In this document: in pieces, positions 22,205 through 32,209 of the stretch
Layout: each line of letters begins with the position of its first letter
How positions within the stretch are numbered: position 1 is the stretch's first letter
Source of the DNA: Ditylenchus dipsaci
Taxonomy: Eukaryota; Nematoda; Chromadorea; Rhabditida; Anguinidae
Assembly (NCBI GenBank): GCA_004194705.1
Contig: SADC01001379.1
Span: 124,001-188,000 of the forward strand
Reading direction: 5' to 3'
Length of the DNA: 64,000 nt
Notes under the pieces: model-generated
The model's input: only the letters and a program-made list of their open reading frames with translations
Databases searched by the model: none
What the model was told of the DNA's origin: nothing
Made by a program: the position numbers and the translations under genes

Positions 22205-25200
22205 ATGGACGAGGAACAAGTATTTGAGTATTCTGATGAGATTGGTGATTATTCTGTAGAGGTTGGACTTTTTTGAAAAACATCAAAAAATTTTTTTTCA
22301 ATTAAAAAAAACGTGTTTTTGCAGAATTTCCCAGAGGAAGAAGAGGAAGAGGAAATGGACCCCAATATGGTGCTAGAAGAAAGTTTTCATGAGGTAGAAG
22401 AAGAAATCGGCACTCATAGAAAACCCAGATCTGTACATCAGTGTAATGAATGCAACAAAATTTTTGTCTCTTTCAAGGGTGATTTTTTTTATTGAACAAA
22501 AATGCCTACCGTATTTCATCTATTAACTCCCCTTCCCGAAATCCTTAAAGCCCAGAATCTCAACTATCCAAAGATGCTGAATTTGCCGCTTTAGCTTCAA
22601 AAAATCTTAAAAGATCGTAAACAACTTTGGGTATGAAATATGGATTTCGGGGAGGGGATTTAATAGAATTATTACGGTATGCTCTACCGGATGTTTCAAA
22701 ATAATTGTTTATTTTTAAAACAAATAAGTAGGGTTGCCGAGGTCTCGATATTTTCGAGGCCTCGACTTGAACCGAAACTTGAAAATTTTCGAGTTTTGAA
22801 GTCCAAAACTCGAAATAGAGGCCTCGACTCGACACCCCTACAAAAAAGTCTTATAGCTTTTAGAAAACAGGTATTTTTTGAAAAAATGCCTTAAAAGTTT
22901 TTTTGGGGGGTTCTTGTTATTTTGCAATTTTTATAGGCTCCCCTCATACTCCCGCGCAACATGAGTCGCGCAACAAAATTTCATAGGGTTCTACAGGAAC
23001 AATTTTTATTTTCGGTCGCAGACATCTTATACTCAAATAACGGCTAGAATCTAGCAAACATTTTGATAATAAAAATTCTCAATCTGATATAAAAATCTTT
23101 TCAGAATAATCACAAGTATGTGGCAAATTGGCGAGTTGCGTCACTTTCTTGCGCAACATGCCGATTTGCCACATACTTGTGATTATTCCTAAAGGATTTT
23201 TATATCAGATTGAAATTTTTATTACCAAAATGTTTTCTAGATTGTAGCCGTCATTTTGAGTATAAGATGTCCGCGACCGAAAATAAAAATTGTTCCTGTA
23301 GAACCCCATGAAATTTTGTTGCGCGACTCGTGTTGCGCGGGAGTATGAGGGGAGCCATATAATTTTGATTCCAAAAACGACGGTTTCGACGGTCATTTGC
23401 ATTGAATCGCAAAATTAAGGTTGGTTCTGACAGTAAAGCAGTGCAAGAAATAATTCAAATCGTCTACTTGATAGTTTTAATGCCTTTAGTCAGTGAACAC
23501 ACCAAAAGTAAAGAAAAAGTAGGGTGTTCGCCCAGTAGTATTCGAACTTGATACCTACAAAGTAACTCCTTTAAATTCAAAAGTGCCTTGGTCCCCCTGT
23601 GTGTTTTCAATACTTTACTAGCCTTGTTGTCCAAACTTTTTGGTCTACGTGCCCGAGATCTTATATATTTGATTTACAGTCGCAAAATGGCTGTCCAATA
23701 AGACCAAACCTCCATAGGCCAGTGAAAAATATGCTCGCAAGGTTCTTTTGTAAGTAAAATCGCACTTTGACGAAAAATGACTAATTTCGAATTTCGAGCC
23801 CTGACATATTGTAATATTTTAAGGTTTATCCACTTTATTTTTAAGGACTCCAACAACATGCCATAATTCACACAGACCAAAAGCCCTTTGCTTGTGACAT
23901 CTGCAGCAAAGCTTTCCGGTTCAAGTCCAATTTATTCGAGCACAGGTCAGTCCACTCTGGCTTCACACCGCATGCATGTCCTTATTGTGCAAGACATGTC
24001 GGTTAAAAGGCAACTTGAAGAAACACCTCAAAACTCATGTACAGTCTAAAGCTGAGCTGGATGAGGCTTGGAAGCCTTTGCCAGGTAACAAACTAAAAAA
24101 ACCCTTCAAAATTCTAATCAAATTTAAATTTGCAGTAATCGAAGACCACCAGCCGACATTCCACAAGATGCAATAATAGTTAGGAGCACAGGTGAGCCCT
24201 CTTCCCTATTCACACCACCCAGCAGACCACGGAAGAGAAAGCTGGGCCTGGGCACTGACTCCAAGATTTGGGTGGAGAAGATCAAGAGAGGAGATATTTT
24301 GCCATGCGCTCCAATCAACGAAAAAGTAATTCCTGGCTAGTTAAGGATTGTTTAAGCATTCTTGGTTTCAGATGCGTAGACTAGCAGACCTTATCAAGAG
24401 TGTAGAAGAAAACGGTAGTCCTCTAGAAGATCTATTCATGCTAGCAAGAGCACTACCATTCGAACGCTTTGACTGCCTCTTTGCAAATCAGTGTTTATGT
24501 CTAGGATGGAGTGCTCCGAACACCTAGAGACTGAGCACCCGATGGCCAGGTTGCAGAGACCCCTGTTTTGTGAGGTAGATATATATTCATCACATTCAAG
24601 GGGCAAACTTCTAGCGATATATGTTTCAGTCAACAGATGCCTTTTTTCTAAAAAAAATTTTAAATTTCTGTTTTTTCAAAGATGCTTTTGCGAAATAACA
24701 TTGCTATAGCTACAGCTACAGCTATAGCTGTGGTAGTAAAGAGACATGGAGACAACCTATAAAAAAATTTGAACAAAATTTATTTTCTCTGTCTACTAAA
24801 TATAGACTATTATCATGTGCTTTTTTGCCTTGGTCCCCCTTGTTGATTTTTTTTTGATGTTTTAGACGCAAGGGTTGGCCAGCGTATTTTAAGACGCGAT
24901 GGGACGTATCTTAGATTCATCTTTGATTAGGTCTTAACACAGTCTAGCCAACCCCTGCATAACTCTAAGTCTAAAAAATCAGACAAAAATTAACAGGTGC
25001 GGCCAAAGCAAAAAACTCATCTGATTAAAAAATACATGGTGCGGCGAATATGCCACCGGTTTCGATTAGTACATTACTTTTTAATTTTTATTGTTTTTAC
25101 TAAAACTTTTCTTATCAGATAAAGGAGGCATAGGCAAGAGAACATTACAAAATATGTGTCTTTTTAATTAAGTTTGCACAAACTTTTAGTTTATTTTTGA

Positions 25201-26258
25201 TTGTTTTCAGCAATCGAAACTCTAATCAAAGTTTGATTACTTTTGTGAGCTCATTTATTGTTTTCTCTCTCTGGGTCTGAACAGAATAACAGAGGCAAAA
25301 GTGCTATCTCAGTTTTGGTCAGCCCTTATATTACTATAAAAATCATCAAATAAAAAACAAAGAAAAGTTTGATTGCTGAAAACAATAAAAATAAGGCAAA
25401 AGTTAAAGCGATCAACGAAAAACAAAAGCCTTTTCGAAATACAGTCGACTCTCCCAATAACGACACCCCAAAAAGTTCGTTCCCACCTTGGGTCCGACAC
25501 TTTTTTAGCCTGATTTTGAAATTTTTTCCTAGTTCTGTTTTGACAGTCTGGTCCGAAATATCGTAAGGATTCCGATTTTACCGATCGTTTTTCAGAAATT
25601 CAAATTTTTTTCCTCTAAAAAAGCAAAAACTCGATTTAAAATAGGCTTTTTCAAAATCCCTGTCCTTAAATCGAGTTTTTGCTTTTTTAGAGGAAAAAAT
25701 TTTGGATTTCTAAAAAACGATCGGTAAATCGGAATTCTTACGATATTTGGGACCAGACTGTCAAAACAGAACTAGGAAAAAATTTAAAAAATCAGGCTAA
25801 AAAAAGTGTCGGACCCAAGGTGGGAACGAACTTTTTGGGGGTTCGTTATTGGGAGAGTCGACTGTATGACATGTTAAGTACTGTTCTCTTGTCTATCATC
25901 TTTTCTATTGAATAAAAAAAAAGATCAGATCAAAACAATAGAAATTAAAGAGTTATGGCCTAATCAAAATCGACGGCGAATTCGTCTCACTCTGTAGGGT
26001 CTCTATTCTAATGATTAATGTCATTTTTTCTAGATTTGTCTAAAGTCATTTGCCGACAAAAAGTCAATGGAGCAACACGAGAGCTATCACAAAAGGTTCA
26101 GTTGTTGATTGAGCACGGTCATTTACAGGTATTTTGTTATATGCATTTAGCTTATCAACCAATAAACCATTTATTTGCAGATTGTTGAGCCCGAAATCCT
26201 GCTCCCACATGCAGGGTATGATGACGAGGAGGGGGTGGATGCTAGTGTGGTTATTTGA
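22205..26258 (+). CDS. Five-finger C2H2 zinc-finger protein with four single-base frame breaks
   Basis: Likely nuclear DNA-binding regulator. Exons: 22205-22261, 22325-22478, 23846-24084, 24136-24325, 24372-24574, 26034-26128, 26181-26258. An acidic N-terminus (MDEEQVFEYSDEIGDYSVE, EEEEEEEMD) precedes the fingers: HQCNECNKIFVSFKG continuing LQQHAIIH across an intron; FACDICSKAFRFKSNLFEH; CPYC..TCRLKGNLKKHLKTH; FDC.LCKSVFMSRMECSEH; and FCE continuing ICLKSFADKKSMEQHESYH across an intron. Between fingers three and four is a basic SRPRKRK stretch. The KGNLKKHLKTHV..ELDEAWKP text recalls nematode LSY-2/LSL-1-type proteins, a tentative link. Single missing bases near 23987, 24078, 24476 and 26091 break the frame; adding one base at each makes every exon length fit its phases. 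Introns are loaded with MITEs. Confidence 0.75.
22507..22679. mobile_element. ACCGTATTT-family MITE in a zinc-finger gene intron
   Basis: Left TACCGTATTTCATCTATTAA and right inverse TAATAGAATTATTACGGTA, 173 bp. Confidence 0.6.
22728..22842. repeat. Short palindromic MITE (TCGAGGCCTCGA words)
   Basis: AGGGTTGCCGAGG at the left and the inverse CTCGACACCCCT at the right. Internal TCGAGGCCTCGACT repeats. Confidence 0.45.
22932..23361. repeat. 430-bp near-perfect foldback in the same intron
   Basis: Arms of about 190 nt beginning GGCTCCCCTCATACTCCCGC and meeting at a short loop with GTTGCGTCACTTTCTTGC. The arms are nearly identical, so it is recent. Confidence 0.65.
23425..23570 (-). repeat. tRNA-like SINE fragment
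   Basis: Homologous over most of its length to 49083-49220 (shared GACAGT(A/G)AAGCAGTG, CAGTGAAC, AGGGTGT words). On the minus strand it has a B-box-like CAAGTTCGAATAC. No clear A box. Confidence 0.4.
24822..25018. mobile_element. GCCTTGGTCC-family MITE in an intron
   Basis: Left GCTTTTTTGCCTTGGTCCCC and right inverse GGCCAAAGCAAAAAAC. Inner GGTTGGCCAGCGTATTTTAAG and its inverse match the 14903 element. Confidence 0.55.
25442..25864. mobile_element. Palindromic pogo-like element in an intron
   Basis: CAGTCGACTCTCCCAATAACG and its inverse at the right end, flanked by TA. Shared subterminal word AAAAAGTTCGTTCCCACC. The two arms of about 200 nt are nearly identical. Confidence 0.75.
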
Positions 26259-26496
26259 CCACAAATTATTCGCTTGTTTGTTGTATTAATCTAAACTGCT
26301 TATTATTGTAGTTGTTTTGGTGTGTGTTTGTGTGTGCGAGTGAGTAACAATGAGTGTTTGACTAGATAATTAATGTTTTTGTTGCTTATAAAATGTGTAT
26401 AAAATAAATTTAACAGTTTATATTACTTTGTGTTTCCTTTTTATAAAAAATCCAACAACAACGCCAGCGACAATTTTTTTTGGCTAAATGTTGGTA

Positions 26497-26647
26497 CAGT
26501 CGACGCTCTCTATAACGACTCTCAAGGAACCGGCTAAACCGATTCGTTATAAAGAGTGTCGTTTTGACGTAAATGAGGTCGTTCGTGACCAAATAGCTGT
26601 TTTTTCCGGGTCGTTATAAAGAGCGTCGTTATATAGAGCGTCAACTG
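26497..26647. mobile_element. Short pogo-like element (first of a tandem pair)
   Basis: CAGTCGACGCTCTCTATAACG and inverse GAGCGTCAACTG, TA on both sides. The right-hand TA is shared with the next element. Confidence 0.6.
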
Positions 26648-26649
26648 TA

Positions 26650-26735
26650 CAGTCAAGTCTCGATATAGTGACACCCTCGATACAGTGACACCTACCGCCG
26701 GTCCCGAGGGATGTCACTACATGGAGACTTAACTG
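26650..26735. mobile_element. Short pogo-like element (second of a tandem pair)
   Basis: CAGTCAAGTCTCGATATAGTG at the left and an imperfect inverse ATGGAGACTTAACTG at the right. 86 bp. It abuts the previous element head to tail through a single TA. Confidence 0.5.
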
Positions 26736-27273
26736 TGTATGGTTCTTATAACCACATTTTCGCTTGTAACCACATTTTTTCAACGTTTTAGCAGCTAAGA
26801 CATGCTTAAAACATGTTTTTAGGCGGTGGTTAAGACTTTTTAGCACAACTTTTTTGACCAAAATTTGACTTTTTGCTTGGACCAGCGTAAACAACCTTAT
26901 ATACATATTTATATAATTATATAATATAATTATTATATTTAAAGGTATTTTACCCCGTTTTGGTCACTGGAGCTAGGCAAAAATCCGTAAAATTGCTTGT
27001 GTGCCTCTATATGCATCTTATAATCAAGAATACTGTAAAAATCATGTCACCGCCTGTGCCCAGGGGGCACAGGGGGCTTGAGAGTCACTTCCAGAATCAC
27101 TTTCGAATAATTTGTGTCTAAAAAATTGGCAGATCAAATAATGTCCCACTGCGTTTGCAGAATTTGAAAAAAACGGCATAGAAAAAAAGTTATGAAAGTT
27201 TCCATGTGTCGATATTTCTTGGACCAGCCTGTATATTAAAAAATGACATTTTATTAGTTTTGTTAAAAATTGG

Positions 27274-29951
27274 TCACACTAAAATTGAAAGCAAAATAAG
27301 TGGCAAGAAGACAGGGTGAAGAAGTTGTATGTATAAGCAGCCGAAGATTCAACTGGCGGAGTGTATTTAGGGCATTCCAAGTCAACAGTAGTGCAATTGT
27401 CACCTTGTCGTAAACAGTTAATGTCTCCAACGCTACAATCTTGGGAGCAAACAGCGTATACTGCAAATAAACATATACGAGAAATAATTTTTTTCCAGCT
27501 ACCTTATTTCCTATGATTGCCAACCGGGCTTTTTTTACAGAACTCTTTCTATGCTCGGACTAACATTTAAAAAAAATATCAAAAGAGTATGACTCTAGAA
27601 AATTTACGCCCAAAGCTAAGGGGGACGAAAAATTGGTTCAGCTTTTGGGGTATTATTCTGACTGTCAGACTCTTTCTGACTCTCAGAAATGAGATCCAGA
27701 CAGGGAAAAACAGTGTGGTCTGATCGATTTGCCTTTCTGACTCTCATATCTGACAGTCAGAATAATTTCCCGCGCTTTCTGACTGTCAGAATTTTTTAAA
27801 TTTTGATTCTGACGTTCATTCTGCTTCTGACTATTGAGAACACTGCTTTGGAGTCATTTATAATGACCGCAAGATTAGAGTCAATATTTAAGTCAAAAAA
27901 AAAAATTTGAAATCAAAAATTTGGCAGGAATACAAAATTTTTTTGAGAGGTAAAGAGGTACCAAGGCGAAACTTCGAAGAAAAAAAATCTTTCAAATTTT
28001 ATGATGGCAAACATAGTCAACATGAAAAAAAATATTACTGGCCCGAGTTTACATACGGTATGTTTTTTTTGCCTTGGTCCCCCCTATGGTTTTTTTAAAA
28101 GCAATCCATGCAAGGCCTAATTGTTTTCAATAAACCATTTATCCTTCAATAAACCATTACGTACACTTAATTAACCTGGATACCGTCCTAGCGTTCGTTC
28201 CGCTTTTGAATATTCATGCCTGTATTGCACCTGTCGCAATGCATTGTGTTCTTAAGTGACTTCGTATTTGCCAAAAAATCGATAGCGTCTTCCACTGTGT
28301 AATCAAACAAATGCTTTAGCCGAATAGACTCTATATCGATTTCCTCGATAACATTCACTAGCATAGTACGAACCATATCAGCGCTATAAAAATTTAAAAT
28401 AATTGAAAAAACCATGGTGGGACCAAGGCAAAAAAACATAAAAAGACGAAAAAAAACATCCCGTATGTAAACCAGGGCCATATTAGTCATAAATATCAGA
28501 TTTTCTATGTAGTTGGTGAAAAAGTGAGTTTTAGGGGGCTACGAACTTTATGAACAACCCAATAAAATCAATCAGTTTCGATTCACGCTTTGCGATGGTT
28601 CAATCAGTGGTAAAATCATGAGAATCACTCTGTTCTGTTGTAATTAAATACCTGTATTGTTAGCCATTGGGTTAAGATTGGCTGCCACTCTTAGGTCGTT
28701 GAAAATGACTTTACCACCAGAGAAACTGATAGTGGAATTTGAGCACAAAAAGTTAGAAGCATATTGACTGTTGGCGTACCAACTCAAACCTCGCTGTGAC
28801 ACACCATTTTCGAATGGTTTATAAGCCACAACTTGAGTATAGTTAACATCTAAAAGTTATTTTCAGTTTTTAAACTAAACTATTATAATGGAAATACGCA
28901 TACTTAAAAGTCCACTTTCGTAATAGCGAGATTTTATAGCATAGCTGAAAAGCTCAAATCCCTCTGCTTTGTCGGAAGTAGCATTTTGTTTGCGGAAATT
29001 CAGCCAGAGTGTCCAAGTGTAATTAGCTATTGGACTAATTGTAGTTGACTTTAGGGCAACTGTAGGCCAGAAGTCTACATTGACACCCAGGTCTCCTGGT
29101 TTAGCTACAACTCCTGAGCCAGTGTTAGAAGACGTATAAAGAGAGAAAGTTCCATTGACTCTCTCTATTGCTGGTACTAACTAAATGATAATGCAAAAAA
29201 TTAAGGATAAATCTTTTTTCTGGCCGTTTTTTGGCTTTGTTGTCTGTTCTCCAATGGATATCAAAAAAGATAGTTTTTGGCTAAATAGTGCGGTAAATAA
29301 GAGACCCCGACGCAACAGCCCCTTGACCAGTCCCCAAGAGCGCCGTTATATCGGCACTCCTGGGGAGTGTACCAGTGTTTGGACCTTGTACTCGTGCTCA
29401 AATACGAGAAAAAATTTCAGAGGTACGAGGTAGAGCGTGAAATTTCGTTGTACAAAATACGAGTACGAAGTACGACGGCAAAACTTTAGCAGTACGAAGT
29501 ACGAGTACGACCATTTCTTGAAAGTCCAAACACTGGGCTATAGGAGCCAAACATTTATTTAAAATAGATAACTTTTTGGTAAAAAAAGTTCTAATTGTGG
29601 TTTCTGTAGCTAATTGTAAGGTTTCACGATTTTTTGAATAAACTATGAAACCACCTCTAAATAAAGATCATCGAAGAGCAAGTCATTGGTGTAAATTTTT
29701 CCATATACTTTATCAATTGCAGTGACAACAAAATTTGCCTAAAGCAAATGTATTATAGTTAAACAAAGAATAAATCATTGTACTTCTAAATCGGTATCAT
29801 TCAATTTAAGGCCATTGCCCACTGTACCCACAATACTAGAAGTTGTCAAGTGCAAAGAGTAATTTGTAGCCGAATCTTTAAAATCGATCACCAAGCCATG
29901 TAAAAGAGCCAAGTGGCTTGCAATAAACCCAAATATTAGCAGATTGAACAT
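27274..29951 (-). CDS. Secreted, probably GPI-anchored protein (paralog A)
   Basis: Exons 29951-29784, 29738-29655, 29180-28904, 28849-28652 and 27460-27274 join in phase. A signal peptide (MFNLLIFGFIASHLALLHG) is followed by an N-glycosylation-rich ectodomain (NYSLHLTTSS, NGTFSLY, NYTWTLWLNF, NFLCSNSTISF). The region FLCSNSTISFSGGKVIFNDL vaguely recalls LAMP lumenal domains. The last exon encodes a small Cys-rich module (CSQDCSVGDINCLRQGDNC, then C) and a hydrophobic tail after ESSAAY, as in GPI-anchored proteins. As read, the tail ends early at TAG (27279); one missing T near the start of the tail, if restored, extends it to TGA at 27274 and gives a hydrophobic end like that of paralog B. 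Exon lengths and the upstream region match the paralog at 35444-40839. The function is unknown. Confidence 0.72.
27645..27845. repeat. TCTGACTGTCAGA-rich palindromic repeat
   Basis: About ten copies of TCTGACT or its inverse AGTCAGA in 200 nt, several forming perfect palindromes. It lies in the last intron of paralog A. Confidence 0.5.
28039..28484. mobile_element. TIR element with GGTTTACATACGG and GCCTTGGTCC ends
   Basis: Left TGGCCCGAGTTTACATACGG then TTTTGCCTTGGTCCCCCC; the right end is the inverse with a 25-nt insertion. Flanks read ATATTAC and TATTAGT, possibly a decayed target duplication. It carries a transposase-like coding fragment on the minus strand and sits in the last intron of paralog A. 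Confidence 0.55.
28188..28382 (-). pseudogene. Possible Merlin/ISXO2-type transposase N-terminal fragment
   Basis: A splice acceptor-like TTTTATAG precedes 64 codons, ADMVRTMLVNVIEEIDIES to MHCDRCNTGMNIQKRNER. The helix TVEDAIDFLANTKSL followed by C-x2-C-x3-M and a basic end resembles the zinc-ribbon leader of Merlin/ISXO2-like transposases. The catalytic domain is absent. It lies wholly inside the inverted-repeat element, which supports a transposon origin. A captured host exon is the alternative. Confidence 0.45.
29372..29536. mobile_element. Short CCAGTGTTTGGAC-ended element
   Basis: Perfect 13-bp inverted ends and an interior rich in TACGAGTACG words. CAGTG ends suggest a hAT-type MITE, but no 8-bp duplication was found. 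Confidence 0.5.
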
Positions 29952-30931
29952 TGTTTTGGCAGGTAGTTACTATAAATGTTGTAAGCCAAGGCAGTGATAA
30001 CTGATACATTTTTCTACCACTTTTCTAGCTTTTATGCTTTTCCATTTTCACCTAAAAGAAGTAGATAAGAACTTTTTTTGCTAAAGTTAACGATTACACA
30101 TCATATTATTTGTTTTTGTCCCTTATGACTAAGAGATTTCGGACGCACCTTCTTTTTTGGGTCCTTCAATAAAATTAAGAAATCATAAAAATGTGTCTTT
30201 TTCGATAGGCATTCCTTGTATTTTGCAATCTTTTTTAACTAAATTAGTTAGTAATATTTATGATAGTTTAACAAGATAAATAATGATTATAAAAAAATTC
30301 TTGGGTTTCTTTTGCTTTTTTATAAACCCGGTCCTATGATTAAAACACACATTATCTAAGAGTAGACCAGATCTAGTTACCTCAATGTTTTCACAGTTTC
30401 TAGTTTTTGGCTTGAAAGATGAGACATTTTTAAGCAACTTTTGACAGTCCTGCAACTTCAGAGTTAAATCTTGAGATATGGGCAATAGAAATTTGACTGT
30501 CAAATTTCAAATTCTTACCGAGTCAAAAATTATTCAAATATTGAATTTAGTGGTTTTCCCCTTTTTATCCTTTTACCGAGTCCTCCCAAAAGGGTGTTTT
30601 TGGAAGTTATCAACTTTTTTGAGCTTCCCGGTCGTTATTAGGCTAGAAAGAGGTTTTCAGGTGGCGGAAAGATTTTTTTTTGGAAAAAAAAATTGACTTT
30701 TTGAATTAGGCCTCCAAGGTAAACTCAAGGACTACCTAACTAGCTCCTCAAAAAATAGTATTTGAACATAGGTTTTAAATGGGGAGATTCCATACGCGGT
30801 AGGCATGTTTATTTCTAGGATTAGAAAAAAGGTACATAACGTCTATACCCCAAAATATAGTTTTTAATATACCCTGATCCAGGATGTACCCGGAAGGTTT
30901 AACAAAAAGATATCTACATATAGTATTTTCG

Positions 30932-31605
30932 GCTAAAGTTTAGAATGTGACCTTTTTCTAAAAATGGTCAAAATCAGTTTTTTTAGTTGTGTAACATTGT
31001 AAAAAATGCTCAGCATTCATTTTTATTGTTGGGAAAGCCAATTTTTCAAAAAAAAAAAATTTTGTCGAAAATTAGGGTGCCTGCCGAAGGCAGGCAGGTG
31101 TGTATAAAGGGTCAGCCCTTGGCCCGAACAATGTACCCCCAAAGGGGCTTCCTATTGAATTAGGGTGCCTGCCGAAGGCAGGCAGGTAAAAATGTGAAAA
31201 AGTCAAAAGTTTTGGGAAAATCAAAAGTTTTGGGCAAAAAGTTTTGGGAAAATTTCGATAAGGGGGGGGGGGTACTTGCTGGATGTGTTCTTTATTACCA
31301 TTGTTTTACTGGCTCAGATTCTTCCCGCCGATGGTTTTATTTTTGTTTTGGCAATAATTGAGTGATTTAACAGTTTGCTTAAGGAATGTTGAAATAAATT
31401 TTTTTTTGTGACATTTTTATACAAGAAAAACAGGTATTTAAGGAGCATATAACGTTTTTTGACAATTTTCGACAAAAATTTTTTTTTTTGAAAAATTGGC
31501 TTTCCCAACAATAAAAATGAATGCTGAGCATTTTTTACAATGTTACACAACTAAAAAAACTGATTTTGACCATTTTTAGAAAAAGGTCACATTCTAAACT
31601 CCAGC
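30932..31605. repeat. 675-bp foldback with paired TGCCTGCCGAAGGCAGGCA hairpins
   Basis: Outer arms of about 125 nt are nearly perfect inverted copies (TTTAGAATGTGACC and GCTCAGCATTCATTTTTATT words). Between them are two copies of GGGTGCCTGCCGAAGGCAGG (31076 and 31164), each a small hairpin. Non-coding. Confidence 0.65.
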
Positions 31606-31639
31606 CGTATTTTCATCGGTTTCTCCGTAACGCTAAATG

Positions 31640-32140
31640 TTCGTAAATGTATGTCACACTTTTTTGTATGTCACACTTCTTTGTGTGTCACATTTTTTTA
31701 GTGTGTCACACTTTTTTGTATGTCACACTTTTTGTGTGTCACATTTTTTTGTGTGTCACATTTTTTTTGTATGTCACATTTTTTAGTGTGTCACACTTTT
31801 TTGTATGTCACACTTTTTGTATGTCACACTTTTTTGTATGTCACATTTTTTTTGTGTGTCACATTTTTTTTGTATGTCACATTTTTTAGTGTGTCACACT
31901 TTTTTTGTGTGTCACACTTTTTTGTGTGTCACATTTTTTTGTATGTCACACTTTTTGTATGTCACACTTTTTGTGTGTCACATTTTTTTAGTGTGTCACA
32001 CTTTTTTTTGTGTGTCACACTTTTTTGTGTGTCACATTTTTTTTGTATGTCACACTTTTTTGTATGTCACACTTTTTTGTGTGTCACATTTTTTTTGTGT
32101 GTCACACTTTTTGTGTGTCACATTTTTTTTGTGACGTTTT
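31640..32140 (+). repeat. TGTCACA(C/T)TTTTTT minisatellite
   Basis: About 30 tandem copies of a 15-18-nt unit, TGTCACA(C/T) plus a T run plus (A/G)TG. Open frames across it are repeats of Cys-His-Thr-Phe-Val and are artefacts. It ends about 70 nt before the membrane-protein gene; a smaller block lies on that gene's other side at 34296. Confidence 0.85.
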
Positions 32141-32209
32141 CCGTCACACTTTTCAACCCACTTCCCATACACAAATCAATTTATTTACCAAGGGTTTCGT
32201 GTTTTCAAG

